A DNA stretch of 30,088 nt from the NCBI GenBank assembly GCA_002428935.1, contig DIYG01000063.1, forward strand, positions 1-30,088. The letters run 5' to 3'. The position numbers and the translations under genes are program-made. This stretch comes from Halieaceae bacterium UBA6060. GTDB lineage: Bacteria; Pseudomonadota; Gammaproteobacteria; Pseudomonadales; Halieaceae. Positions 15,387-24,263 of the stretch are shown in pieces. A model generated the notes under the pieces. That model had not been told where the DNA came from. It ran no database searches and worked only from the letters and a program-made list of their open reading frames with translations. Position 1 is the first letter of the stretch. Every line of letters begins with the position of its first letter.

Positions 15387-16952
15387 TCAGCAGACTTTCG
15401 GCCAGTTCGCCATTAGGCGCTTACTTCGTCCGCCCTCTCCGTCATCTCCTCGGGCCAGCGCAAACGCACGAAGCAACTCGCGGCGCGTGTCGCGCGGATC
15501 GATGACCTTGTCGATAAGATTCAGACCCGCAGGCCCCCAGGGCTCGATTCCCTGTTCCAGCGCCGCGAGCTTCTCGGCGCGAAAGACCTCGGCGTCTTCA
15601 AGGGAGTCCAACTGCCGTCCATACATCACGTTCACCGCCACCTCGGGCGCCATAAACGAGACTTCCGCCGTGGGCCAGGCGAGGAGCTGATCGTTCTGCA
15701 TTTGCCCCCCCGACATATTGAAATGGGCCATGCCGTAGGACTTCCGAACAATCAGGCTAACCCGGGGCACCGTGCTGTGATGGAGCGCGTCGATAAAGCG
15801 CATGATCTGAATGGGCATTTTCCGCAGCTCCGCCTCCCGGGACAGCATGAAACCCGGTGTGTCGTGGATGAACAACAAGGGGATGTGGAAGGCGTCGCAG
15901 GTACTAATAAACGCCACGGCTTTTTCACAGGCCCCGTAGCCCATTGCGCCCGCCGTCACGGAGGGGTTGTTGGCCAAAACTCCCACGACATGCCCTCCGA
16001 GGCGGGCCAAAGTCGTAATCAGGCTGCCATCGTAGTGCGCCTTCAACTCCAAAAGGCTGTCCTTATCGGCAATCGCGGCCAACAGCTCGTGCATGTCATA
16101 ACTCACGCGGTGATCAGCGGGGACGATATCCGTGAGTTCATCCTGGGGAGAGTCCACCGCGTCGTCACAGGCGATGACCGGTGGAAGCTTGCGAAAGTTG
16201 TCGGGGAAGTAGGACATCGCTCGCCTGAGCAGAGCCAGGCACTCCGCGTCGTCTTCGGCAAATAGATCTACGGCCCCTGTTTGGTCGGCGTGGACTTCCC
16301 AACCGCCCAACTCTTCGTCGCTAACGGCCTCTCCCGTCGCCACGCTGATAATCGAGGACCCCCCAACGGCGTAAACCGCTCCGCGCACCTGAACGACGAT
16401 ATCCGACAGGGCGGCGCTCCAGGAAGGCAGACCAAAGCACTCCCCCATGATGGCCGAGAGCATCGGCACGCGCCGATCTCGAGGTGCGTGATCGATGGGC
16501 CACGCCGTGCTCATAAGTCCCGTAGAGCCAAGAATATCCGGCATACGGGCACCCCCCGCATCGCCGAGATTGATAATGGGCATGCCCTTATCGATAGCGT
16601 ACTGCTTGGCTCGCCACGCCTTGTTCATACCCACGGCGCCCCCGGCGCCGGCCATGACCGTGACATCATCGGCGGTGACAAAAAGCTGCCGACCCAGGAC
16701 CCGGCCAAAACCGGTGATCTTTCCGTCGGCGGGAGTTTTATCGCGATCCTCCGCTCGCTCGCTGCGGGCTAGCAAGCCGAACTCATCGAAGCTATCGGGA
16801 TCCACCAGAGCATCGATGCGCTCCCTTGCGGTAAGTCGCCCCTTGCGATGCTGCCTGGCGATACGTTCCTCGCCGCCCATGGCTAAGGCCCTTTCACGGC
16901 GCGCCGCTAGCTCCTCAATACCATGGGTGTCTTCGTCAACAAGACGACTCAC
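15387..16952 (-). CDS. Acyl-CoA carboxylase carboxyltransferase (beta) subunit, divergent
   Basis: The 521-residue protein has the two crotonase-like halves of PccB/MccB-type subunits. KGRLTARERIDALVDP is at 37-52, NLGDAGGAR at 128-136, GGSSIISVATGEAVSDEELGG at ~197-217, VGVLANNPSVTAGAM in the second half, and HDTPGFMLS at 363-371. It would move CO2 from biotin on the partner subunit to an acyl-CoA. Two loops differ from the norm. The first oxyanion loop reads GECFGLPSWSA (170-180) where relatives have a Gly-Gly, and the second reads SYGMAH (405-410) where PccB-like proteins have YGGA. The substrate may thus be unusual, though related side families exist. It starts with GTG, overlapping the biotin carboxylase stop as GTGA. 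It is the last gene of the operon. Confidence 0.88.
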   Translation of the reverse strand: MSRLVDEDTHGIEELAARRERALAMGGEERIARQHRKGRLTARERIDALVDPDSFDEFGLLARSERAEDRDKTPADGKITGFGRVLGRQLFVTADDVTVMAGAGGAVGMNKAWRAKQYAIDKGMPIINLGDAGGARMPDILGSTGLMSTAWPIDHAPRDRRVPMLSAIMGECFGLPSWSAALSDIVVQVRGAVYAVGGSSIISVATGEAVSDEELGGWEVHADQTGAVDLFAEDDAECLALLRRAMSYFPDNFRKLPPVIACDDAVDSPQDELTDIVPADHRVSYDMHELLAAIADKDSLLELKAHYDGSLITTLARLGGHVVGVLANNPSVTAGAMGYGACEKAVAFISTCDAFHIPLLFIHDTPGFMLSREAELRKMPIQIMRFIDALHHSTVPRVSLIVRKSYGMAHFNMSGGQMQNDQLLAWPTAEVSFMAPEVAVNVMYGRQLDSLEDAEVFRAEKLAALEQGIEPWGPAGLNLIDKVIDPRDTRRELLRAFALARGDDGEGGRSKRLMANWPKVC

Positions 16953-18964
16953 AGCGCTTCCTCTTGCAAGGAAAGCAACTCACCACCTTTCTCAACGCTG
17001 CTGCCCTCGGCTACCCGCAGGTCCGTTACGCGACCGGCATTACGCGCGAATATCGTGTGTTCCATCTTCATTGACTCCAGGGTCAACAGGCGTTCGCCCT
17101 TAGCAACCAGGGCCCCTTCTTCGACATACAGCACCAGGACCCGACAAGGCATGGGAGCACGATAGGGACCTCCCTGGTCCGACCGAGCGCCCTCGTTCTC
17201 GCCATCCACGGATTGGATGAGCCAGTTTCCCTTCCCCAACTGACTTACTTCATACGCCCCATCCCCCTGGGAGAACTCAAACCAACTAGCCGTCCCGTCG
17301 ATGCTCAATAACCAGGGGTCAGCAGTTCCAGGCGACAGCAACTGAACTTCATGAACCTGTTGGCCCATCCTCAGGCGAAGAGCGACTCCCTCCGTTTCGG
17401 CCATGGGAGCCCCAACGGGAGTAATCACCATTCGACGATCCCCGCCACATCGGTAGTAGTGGCTAACCTCCCTATACCCCAGGGCTCGCAAACGTTTGTT
17501 ATCGCGGTGGCCAAGCCAAAACGCCAGAGCAAGAAAGGGTGTCGAAGCGTCGACTTCGTCCACCTCCTCCAGGAGATCCCGACGCTGATCAAGAAACTCC
17601 GTTGGGGTTACGCCGCGAAGAAATTGCTCGTCCCTTAATACGCGACGCAAGAACCGTTGATTGCTCTGGACGCCCTGAAGCGTCGTCTTACTCAAAGCGT
17701 AATCAACGCAACGAATAGCCGCCGATCGTGTCTCTCCCCAACCGACCACCTTCGCCAACATGGGATCGTAGTGGCTTCCAATCACTGCGCCATCGATCAG
17801 CGCAGACTCTATGCGCCCATGCTGCCCCGTGCGCGGTCGCCAGCGAAGGACGGTTCCACCGGTAGGGGTAAACCCGGCACTGGGATCTTCGGCATACCAC
17901 CGGCATTCCACCGCGTGGCCATGGAGACCGATCTGCTCCTGAGTGATGGCGACGGGTTCCTTCGCGGCGATAGCCAACTGAAGATGAACAAGATCCAGGC
18001 CCGTAACCTGCTCCGTAATGGCGTGTTCCACCTGAAGTCGGGTATTCATTTCCAAGAAATAGAACTCACCGGAATCCGGTCGCACCATGAACTCGACGGT
18101 GCCCAAACCCCGGTATTCGACGGAACGGGCAATGGAAATCGCGGCATCGCACAAACGCTCACGCATGGCGCCATCGATATTGGGCGACGGCGACTCCTCA
18201 ACGACCTTCTGTCGCCGGCGCTGCACGGAGCACTCCCGTTCGAAGGCATGGTAATGGCCGCCGTAGCCGTCGCTGATGAGCTGGATTTCTATATGATGGA
18301 AGCTTCGCAGCAAGCGCTCGAATAGCACCTGCCCCTGGCCAAACGCGTTGAGAGCTTCCCGCTGTACAGCGTCGATGGACCCGGCCAGGTCTTCCTCTCG
18401 CTCAACGACCCGCATGCCCATACCGCCGCCCCCCGCAGTCGCCTTAATAAGTAGGGGGAAACCTACGGAAACTGCAGCGCTTTGAAGGCTGACAGGATCT
18501 TCACCGCTGGGCTGGGCACCGGGAATCACGGGGATTCCCAATGCCTGCACATGGGCTCGAGCACGGGCCTTGTCACCCATGAGGGCGATGGTTTCGGTAC
18601 CAGGTCCAATAAAGACGAGGCCCGCTTTCTCCACGGCGAGGGCAAAATCCGCGTTCTCCGCGAGAAAGCCATAGCCCGGGTGTACTCCGTCGACGCCAAG
18701 GCGCAGCGCCGTAGCGACGATCAAATCAGCATTAAGGTAGGTGTCCTTAGGTTCTTCACCTGGTAACTCAACGGCGCAATCCGCTTGTTGTACATGGGCG
18801 CTGTCTCGATCGGCACTGGAATAGACCGCCACAGACTGTATGGACAGCTCTCGACAGGCCCGCAGAACTCGGAGCGCTACCTCACCTCGATTGGCGACCA
18901 GCACCGAGCGAAGACCCTCGTGAAAAGTCAGGTCTTCGCACTTCTTCGTTAGGGCACCGTTCAC
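16949..18964 (-). CDS. Biotin carboxylase / biotin carboxyl carrier (alpha) subunit of acyl-CoA carboxylase
   Basis: The 671-residue protein starts with biotin carboxylase: SVLVANRGEVALRVLRAC, residues ~20-37; the ATP-grasp glycine loop KATAGGGGMGM, 174-184; catalytic EMNTRLQVEH, 305-314. A middle BT-like region follows, and then a C-terminal biotinyl domain with ESMKMEH, where Lys633 takes biotin. The length and order match MccA/PccA-type alpha subunits. It uses ATP and bicarbonate to carboxylate biotin for the partner subunit. The usual APMPG of the carrier domain reads APMPC here. The GTG at 18964 overlaps the dehydrogenase stop as GTGA and gives the normal family N-terminus; the frame is open 97 codons further upstream, but only inside the dehydrogenase gene. 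Confidence 0.92.
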   Translation of the reverse strand: MNGALTKKCEDLTFHEGLRSVLVANRGEVALRVLRACRELSIQSVAVYSSADRDSAHVQQADCAVELPGEEPKDTYLNADLIVATALRLGVDGVHPGYGFLAENADFALAVEKAGLVFIGPGTETIALMGDKARARAHVQALGIPVIPGAQPSGEDPVSLQSAAVSVGFPLLIKATAGGGGMGMRVVEREEDLAGSIDAVQREALNAFGQGQVLFERLLRSFHHIEIQLISDGYGGHYHAFERECSVQRRRQKVVEESPSPNIDGAMRERLCDAAISIARSVEYRGLGTVEFMVRPDSGEFYFLEMNTRLQVEHAITEQVTGLDLVHLQLAIAAKEPVAITQEQIGLHGHAVECRWYAEDPSAGFTPTGGTVLRWRPRTGQHGRIESALIDGAVIGSHYDPMLAKVVGWGETRSAAIRCVDYALSKTTLQGVQSNQRFLRRVLRDEQFLRGVTPTEFLDQRRDLLEEVDEVDASTPFLALAFWLGHRDNKRLRALGYREVSHYYRCGGDRRMVITPVGAPMAETEGVALRLRMGQQVHEVQLLSPGTADPWLLSIDGTASWFEFSQGDGAYEVSQLGKGNWLIQSVDGENEGARSDQGGPYRAPMPCRVLVLYVEEGALVAKGERLLTLESMKMEHTIFARNAGRVTDLRVAEGSSVEKGGELLSLQEEAL

Positions 18965-20790
18965 AGCGACCGCGCAACCCGGTCCATAGACTGCTCGGGC
19001 AGGGCAAGAGACGGGTCGTCCATCGCTGCCAGGGGCTCCGGACCAGCGCTGATCGATTCGCGCAATCCATGGGCCCGAGGGAGAATCCGCTGAAAGTAGA
19101 AGCCCGCGGTAGCGAGCTTCGATCGAGCCAGCTTCGAGCACACCCCATCGCTCTGTAGGTCTTGCGACGTCTCCGCCATACGCAACCAGTAGTGCCCGAG
19201 GAGCAGATAGCCGGCGTACATGAGATATTCCGTCGCAGCAGCGCCAACGACGCATTCGTCGTCACGAGCCTGTATCCGCAAGTCTTCGCTAAGTCGTAAA
19301 AACCGCAACAGTTCTTGATCCAGACGCTGAGCCCATAGTTCTAAACCGGGCTTTGCAACGCAGCGCGAACAGTGGGCGCGAAGGTCATCAACGAAGCCCT
19401 GCAATTCCCGCAGGTCGTCTCGCAAAACCTTTCGGCTCAGCAAGTCGATGCTCTGAATCCCTGTGGTGCCTTCGTAGATGGTAGAAATTCTCGCGTCACG
19501 GAGGTTCTGCTCTACACCCCACTCCCTGAGATACCCGTGGCCACCGAAACACTGCAAAGCCAGGGAAGAAGCCTCAATTCCCACTTCCGTCAGGAATCCC
19601 TTAATGATGGGGGTAACCAGGGCAAGACGCCGCTCGGCAACACGGGCCTTCGTAGCTTCGCCCCGCTCTGCGATATCCATCAGACAGGCGGCATCCACGA
19701 TTAAAGCCCGGCCGCCTTCGGAGAAAGCCCGCTGCGTCAGCAACATGCGCCGTACATCCATATGGCCGACGATCGGGTGGGGGGTACTAGCTGCACCTTT
19801 TGGAACCAGCGGAGATCGCATGGCGCGACGTTCCTGGGCGTAGCGCAGGGCGTTTTGATAGCCCAGCTCCGCATGCACCACACCCTGTTGGCCCGCACCG
19901 ATCCGGGCCGCATTCATGAACACAAACATTGCGGCCAGGCCACCATTGGCTTGCCCAAGGAGCTCCGCCTGGGCTCCTTCGAAGTACATGGTGCAAGTCG
20001 CCGAGCCCTTCAAGCCCATCTTGTCTTCAATGCCGCCGCAGATCACCCGATTCTTGCCCTGCAAGGTTCCCTTCTCTCCAACAAGCTCCCGGGGTACAAG
20101 AAAGAGCGATAGACCGGCATTACCCGCCGGGGCATTTGGCAATCGAGCTAACACGAGATGGACAATGTTCTCCGTCAAGTCGTGCTGCCCACCGGTGATG
20201 AAGATCTTGGTGCCCGTAAGCCGGTATAAACCGTCGCTAGCCGACTCCGCCCGACAGCTCACCAGAGCGAGATCGGAACCGCACTGGGGCTCCGTAAGAC
20301 ACATGGTCGAAGACCACCTTCCCGAAACCAAAGGCTCCAGGTAAAGGGCTTTTTGACGACTTGTGCCGAAGACTTCTAAGGTGTCCATGGCACCGTGAGC
20401 CAGGCCCGGATACATGCTCCAGGACCAATTCGCCGTGGCGAAGAACTCCGTCAGGATCGTCGCCAGGGAGCGAGGCAGAGCTGAGCCTCCATAGGACTCG
20501 GGACGACTGATGCCGGGAAAACCCGCCGCACAGTAGCTGCCATAAGCTTCGCGAAAACCCGCTGGAGTTCTCACCTCCCCCTCGCGGAAGTGACAACCCA
20601 GGCGATCGCCTTCTTGATTGAGGGGTAAGAGTTCCTTTTCCGCGAAGGTCGAGGCGGCTTCGATGATCGCCAGGAGCTCTTCTTGATTTAGCGAAGGCGT
20701 ATCGGACAGTGTCTGACAATGGCTGGCGTAGTCCAACCAGTGACACAGCAAGAACCGAAGGTCTTCACGCGGGGCTGAGTACTGCAGCAT
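18961..20790 (-). CDS. Acyl-CoA dehydrogenase, ~600-residue type
   Basis: The 609-residue flavoprotein begins YSAPREDLRFLLCHWLDY, the opening of the long acyl-CoA dehydrogenases (DmdC/FadE-like) with an extra C-terminal domain, not the ~385-residue type. LTEPQCGSDL (165-174) is the FAD/substrate signature, and the catalytic base is Glu440 in IYEGTTGIQSIDLL. It oxidises an acyl-CoA to the 2,3-enoyl-CoA and passes electrons to ETF. It is first in an operon with the biotin carboxylase and carboxyltransferase genes, so the enoyl-CoA made here is probably carboxylated next. Upstream is the TonB receptor 3 terminator with only ~20 bp before the start, so the promoter is either inside that spacer or the operon is reached by read-through. 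Confidence 0.92.
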   Translation of the reverse strand: MLQYSAPREDLRFLLCHWLDYASHCQTLSDTPSLNQEELLAIIEAASTFAEKELLPLNQEGDRLGCHFREGEVRTPAGFREAYGSYCAAGFPGISRPESYGGSALPRSLATILTEFFATANWSWSMYPGLAHGAMDTLEVFGTSRQKALYLEPLVSGRWSSTMCLTEPQCGSDLALVSCRAESASDGLYRLTGTKIFITGGQHDLTENIVHLVLARLPNAPAGNAGLSLFLVPRELVGEKGTLQGKNRVICGGIEDKMGLKGSATCTMYFEGAQAELLGQANGGLAAMFVFMNAARIGAGQQGVVHAELGYQNALRYAQERRAMRSPLVPKGAASTPHPIVGHMDVRRMLLTQRAFSEGGRALIVDAACLMDIAERGEATKARVAERRLALVTPIIKGFLTEVGIEASSLALQCFGGHGYLREWGVEQNLRDARISTIYEGTTGIQSIDLLSRKVLRDDLRELQGFVDDLRAHCSRCVAKPGLELWAQRLDQELLRFLRLSEDLRIQARDDECVVGAAATEYLMYAGYLLLGHYWLRMAETSQDLQSDGVCSKLARSKLATAGFYFQRILPRAHGLRESISAGPEPLAAMDDPSLALPEQSMDRVARSL

Positions 20791-20810
20791 CGTTTCGCAG
20801 CTCCGTCAGG

Positions 20811-20865
20811 AAAATAAAAAAGGGGCGCCAGCCTCAGCACCCCAACAGGGGCCCCCAAACGGGGG
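20811..20865 (-). terminator. Rho-independent terminator, double hairpin, after TonB receptor 3
   Basis: Reading the minus strand from the receptor stop codon, CCCCC-gttt-GGGGG (20865-20852) forms a first hairpin right after the TGA. GGGGTGC and GCGCCCC (20843-20837 and 20828-20822) then make a 7-bp stem with one G-T wobble and an 8-nt loop, followed by TTTTTTATTTT (20821-20811). Stem plus T-run is a textbook intrinsic terminator, so the receptor is transcriptionally cut off from the acyl-CoA dehydrogenase operon 75 bp away. Confidence 0.82.
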
Positions 20866-23100
20866 TCAGAACGTGTACTGCAACTCCACTCCATAGGTGC
20901 GAGGTGCGCCCAGAACACTGAAGTACTGGCTCACGAAGGGGTTGTTGAGCAAATCGAAGGTACTCACGAGATAGGTTTCGTCACTCAGGTTGTACCCCCA
21001 GAGCGCCAGGTACCAGTTGTCGGCGTTGAGGGTCGCGCGAGCGTTGTACAGGGTGTACGCCGATTGGCGATTAAAAGGGTCCAGCGCTGATGGGCGGGGA
21101 TCCAGATAAGTTTCGCCCTGGCGTCGGTATTCACCGCGCAGGGTGAGATCGAACTCTCCCGGCAGCGGGATGACATACTCCAAATCAGCGCTCAGGGTGT
21201 ACTCCGGCGTGGCCGTAAAGTGGTCCAGGGGAATACCGGCGCCTACACCAACGGGCAGTTCACCTTCGTCATAGCCCGCGTCGATGTAGTTCCCAGCCAC
21301 ATACAGAGACAAACGGTCACTGAGAATGGCCTTGACCTCGAGCTCCACGCCATCGGAATGGGCCTCGCCGGCATTGGTAATGCGAGGATCGAAGGACTCG
21401 GGAGTGCTCGGATCATCGGCGCGAATGTGGATATCTTCCCAGATCATGCTGTAGATCGACGCGTTTACCAGCAATCGCTGATCCAACCAGGTGGACTTGA
21501 TGCCGATTTCGAAGTTGTCGAGAAATTCCGGATCGAAACCTTCACTCTGTTGCTCTGGAACACCGGAATCAACGTTGTAACCTCCACTTTTGAAACCGCG
21601 GCTGTAGGTAGCAAACAACATCACGTCATCGGTAGGTCGGTACCGCAGGGTCACCGTGGGCGTGGTTTCGTTCCAGGAGTCGCTGGCTTCTGCAGAGCCC
21701 GTGCCTCCGAGAATCGGCGCACCGAAGATCGCTTCCAAATCTTGTTGGACCCAGAAAAAGTCTTTTTCCTCCCAGGTGTGGCGCGCCCCGAGGGTTAGCT
21801 CCCACTGATCGGAAAAGCGATAGTCGAAGCTGGCGAACAGCGCAAACGTTTCGGCGGTGTGCTCGCCGCGGGAACCGCCGGAAACTTCACCGAGAAATCC
21901 TGCGCCCAGCAGGGTGAGGAGATCATTCTGGATGAGGATGCCGCCATCATTGGTGGAGTCGATTTCCGAGTAGTAGACACCGGCCAACCATTGCAGGTCG
22001 TTATCGGTTCGCGAAGAGATTCGCAGTTCACCGGTCCACATCTCGAGATCTTCCGGATCGAAGTTGCGTCCAATACCAAAAGGCAGGAGATCCGACTCCC
22101 CATCGACAAAATATTCATAGGTGCGATATCCGCCCACACCGACAATTTCGTAGCTGTCGGCGGTGTAGACCCCGCGCAGCGATACGCCGTAGGCATCTTC
22201 CAGGGTCTCGGCCCCGGGAAAGTCACCGAAGGTTACGCGATCTTCCGGGTCTCGATTCACCAGAAGGCCCAGGGAGCCAAGTAACGAGGCATCGTCATTT
22301 GCAAGGGTTTCAAAGGTCTGGGCTTTTTGATCGACTTCTCGCGCATCAGCGCTAAGCAAAAAGTCCCAGCGCTCACTGGGCGTAAAGTGCAGGGATGTCC
22401 GCACCCCCCACTGGTTGCGATCGTTGGTGTCCGTACCCAGAAACGCGTTGTCCATATAGCCTTCGCGTTCGTGGTACAGCCCGGTTATGAGCCCGTTCAG
22501 CTTACCTTCGATGAGAGGTCCGGAAATCGTGCCCATGTAGCGCTGGAAGTCATAGTTCCCCACCTGCGCCATAAACTTTCCCGACAGCTCATCGGTGGGA
22601 CGTTTAGAGGTGACGTTGATGACTCCACCGATGGTGTTACGCCCATACAGCGTTCCCTGAGGGCCACGGAGAACTTCAATCCGCTCTGCATCGTAGAGAT
22701 CAAACACGCTGCCTACGGTGTTACCCAGATAGACTTCATCAATGTAGTAGCCCACGGACGGATCCGCTCCGGCGGAACCAGAAACCGCGCGGATACCGCG
22801 GATGGACGTCCCCGACGATTTGATACTGTTGTCTTCGCGGAAGTACAGACCTGGAGTAACCCGCGCCACCCGCTCCATGGAGACCGCACCGAGCTTCTCC
22901 AGGTCCTCCTCGGAGAAGGCACTGATCGCAATTGCCACGTCTTGTATGCTCTCTTCGCGACGCTGGGCACTCACGATCACCTCTTCCAGCTGCCGCACCC
23001 CGCTTTCTTGCGAAAAGGTTACGGAGCTGAATATCGCCGCGGATGTGGCCACCCCTAGCACCGCCATTCGCACTGGTATTTCCAAGCCTTTGCTATTCAT
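20866..23100 (-). CDS. TonB-dependent outer-membrane receptor (3)
   Basis: The 744-residue receptor starts with an N-terminal signal sequence (MAVLGVATSAAIFSSVTFS, residues ~12-30), then LEEVIVSAQRREESIQDVAIAISAFS, the plug motif LRGPQGTLYGRNTIGGVINV, and a barrel ending YGVELQYTF with a terminal aromatic residue. GGGGGAGAG just before the ATG is a good Shine-Dalgarno. It is divergent from a TetR gene across a 279-bp gap and is followed at once by a strong terminator, so it is a single-gene unit. The acyl-CoA dehydrogenase-carboxylase operon beyond the terminator points to a lipid-, fatty acid- or terpenoid-like ligand, by context only. Confidence 0.93.
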   Translation of the reverse strand: MNSKGLEIPVRMAVLGVATSAAIFSSVTFSQESGVRQLEEVIVSAQRREESIQDVAIAISAFSEEDLEKLGAVSMERVARVTPGLYFREDNSIKSSGTSIRGIRAVSGSAGADPSVGYYIDEVYLGNTVGSVFDLYDAERIEVLRGPQGTLYGRNTIGGVINVTSKRPTDELSGKFMAQVGNYDFQRYMGTISGPLIEGKLNGLITGLYHEREGYMDNAFLGTDTNDRNQWGVRTSLHFTPSERWDFLLSADAREVDQKAQTFETLANDDASLLGSLGLLVNRDPEDRVTFGDFPGAETLEDAYGVSLRGVYTADSYEIVGVGGYRTYEYFVDGESDLLPFGIGRNFDPEDLEMWTGELRISSRTDNDLQWLAGVYYSEIDSTNDGGILIQNDLLTLLGAGFLGEVSGGSRGEHTAETFALFASFDYRFSDQWELTLGARHTWEEKDFFWVQQDLEAIFGAPILGGTGSAEASDSWNETTPTVTLRYRPTDDVMLFATYSRGFKSGGYNVDSGVPEQQSEGFDPEFLDNFEIGIKSTWLDQRLLVNASIYSMIWEDIHIRADDPSTPESFDPRITNAGEAHSDGVELEVKAILSDRLSLYVAGNYIDAGYDEGELPVGVGAGIPLDHFTATPEYTLSADLEYVIPLPGEFDLTLRGEYRRQGETYLDPRPSALDPFNRQSAYTLYNARATLNADNWYLALWGYNLSDETYLVSTFDLLNNPFVSQYFSVLGAPRTYGVELQYTF

Positions 23101-23379
23101 CTCTCCCCCTTCGTTCTCCCTAAATGACCCTGCGGGGTTTTACCTTCGGAAAGCTAAAACCGTTAGGTCTATTTACCAACCATGTGGTCTTTTTTACATT
23201 AATCTGACGTCTTGTCAATTTTTTATAGTCTTTAAAAGAACCACGGACAAGGAAGACAGGGAATCTATAGATAAGCTTAGACAGGAAAGAAACCACTGTC
23301 CCGAGAGACGGCGGTTTGTGTACCGACCACAGGGTTTGTAAACTTCCCGGACTGCGGTTTCAGACAACGGTCTACTGTT
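23101..23379. promoter_or_regulatory. Divergent control region, TonB receptor 3 / TetR 2
   Basis: This 279-bp gap has an AT-rich core around 23195-23245. GGTTTT (23136-23141) and AAAACC (23156-23161) can form a small stem in the receptor leader. TGTGGTC (23183-23189) returns inverted as GACCACA (23325-23331), one copy toward each gene, which may be a pair of TetR sites. No -35/-10 pair stands out. Confidence 0.35.
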
Positions 23380-23985
23380 ATGGCCATGGATTTACCGGTT
23401 TTTGACCGAGAGGCGCTTCAACAAGCCAGACGTAATGCACTGCTTTACGAAGCGGGGCGCCAATTCGCCGAAAAAGGCTTTCACGGGACCTCCCTGGCAA
23501 GTATTGCCAAAGGGGTAAACCTCACCAAATCAGGGCTTTTTCACTACGTAAAGAACAAGGAAGAATTACTCTTCCAATGCTACGAATTAGTGCTTCAGTC
23601 TGCGGAGGACTGTATTGACCAGGCCGAAGACATAGAAGGCAACGCCCTTGAGAAGATCGCCCACTATGTACGTAGCCATGTAAGTAGTTTCGGTAAGCCC
23701 GGTGGCTACTTCGCAATTCTCAGCGAACTCTATGTTCTGAATGCACAGCAGCAGAAAGCTCTTAGAAGTAAAGCCAAGAACATTGACCACAGGCTTCTGG
23801 AGATCATAGAGGCGGGCATTAGCGAAGGAACCATCAAGCATCCCAACCCACGAGTCGCCGTTTTCGCCATCGACGGAGCCTTAAACTGGCTTCCCAAGTG
23901 GTACTCCGAAGGAGGCCCCTACTCCATCGACGAAGTCGTCGATGCCTTTATCGCCTTTTTCGAAGCCGGCTTGGCAGGTTCCTGA
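23380..23985 (+). CDS. TetR-family transcription regulator (2)
   Basis: The 201-residue protein has an N-terminal TetR helix-turn-helix, NALLYEAGRQFAEKGFHGTSLASIAKGVNLTKSGLFHYVKNKEELL, with the recognition helix in NLTKSGLFHYV. A helical ligand domain follows, ending DEVVDAFIAFFEAGLAG. The pattern GALNWLPKWYSEGGPYS is typical of TetR proteins that control fatty acid, sterol or acyl-CoA breakdown (KstR2-like C-terminal domain), which fits the neighbouring acyl-CoA module; I rate this as likely, not certain. It is divergent from TonB receptor 3 and probably controls it. The ATG at 23380 has a second in-frame ATG two codons on, with no clear Shine-Dalgarno for either. Confidence 0.9.
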   Translation: MAMDLPVFDREALQQARRNALLYEAGRQFAEKGFHGTSLASIAKGVNLTKSGLFHYVKNKEELLFQCYELVLQSAEDCIDQAEDIEGNALEKIAHYVRSHVSSFGKPGGYFAILSELYVLNAQQQKALRSKAKNIDHRLLEIIEAGISEGTIKHPNPRVAVFAIDGALNWLPKWYSEGGPYSIDEVVDAFIAFFEAGLAGS

Positions 23986-24216
23986 GGGCATTGTTTCACC
24001 GCTCCCTGCCTACAAACCCTCCACGCTCCAACTTCACGATTAACCATCCTCGGGGTAGCGTCATAGGAGCGAAGCTCTCAGCGTCCGAGACTAAATTGGG
24101 CGAGTTCACAAGACTTCCCTATTGCCTCAAGCCCCTGGTGTTCTCTCCATGGACTCGATTAGCTTGACGCCTCATCGCCAAAACCAACCACTTGGTCGCT
24201 TCGCAGACCCAACGGA

Positions 24217-24245
24217 TTGACGATGTGAAGTCCATATATTAACGT
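24217..24245 (+). promoter_or_regulatory. Possible sigma-70 promoter of the ABC operon
   Basis: TTGACG (24217-24222) and TAACGT (24240-24245) are 17 bp apart, shortly before the ABC ATPase gene. The -35 is close to consensus and the -10 is weak. The leader would be short. The rest of the 278-bp gap after the TetR gene shows no gene or repeat that I recognise. Confidence 0.35.
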
Positions 24246-24263
24246 GATGTCAAATTTTTACTG

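Noticed and set aside
15702..16265. 187-codon open frame antisense to the carboxyltransferase gene
   Set aside because: Shadow of a well-supported gene; its translation shows no domain and has unlikely composition.
18965..19255. 97-codon upstream extension of the biotin carboxylase frame
   Set aside because: It overlaps the 3' end of the dehydrogenase gene and encodes nothing like a biotin carboxylase N-terminus; the GTGA overlap start gives the normal family length.
23898..24167. 89-codon frame running past the TetR 2 stop
   Set aside because: Its first half is in another frame of the TetR gene and the rest has no family resemblance; no sign of a broken gene in this gap.
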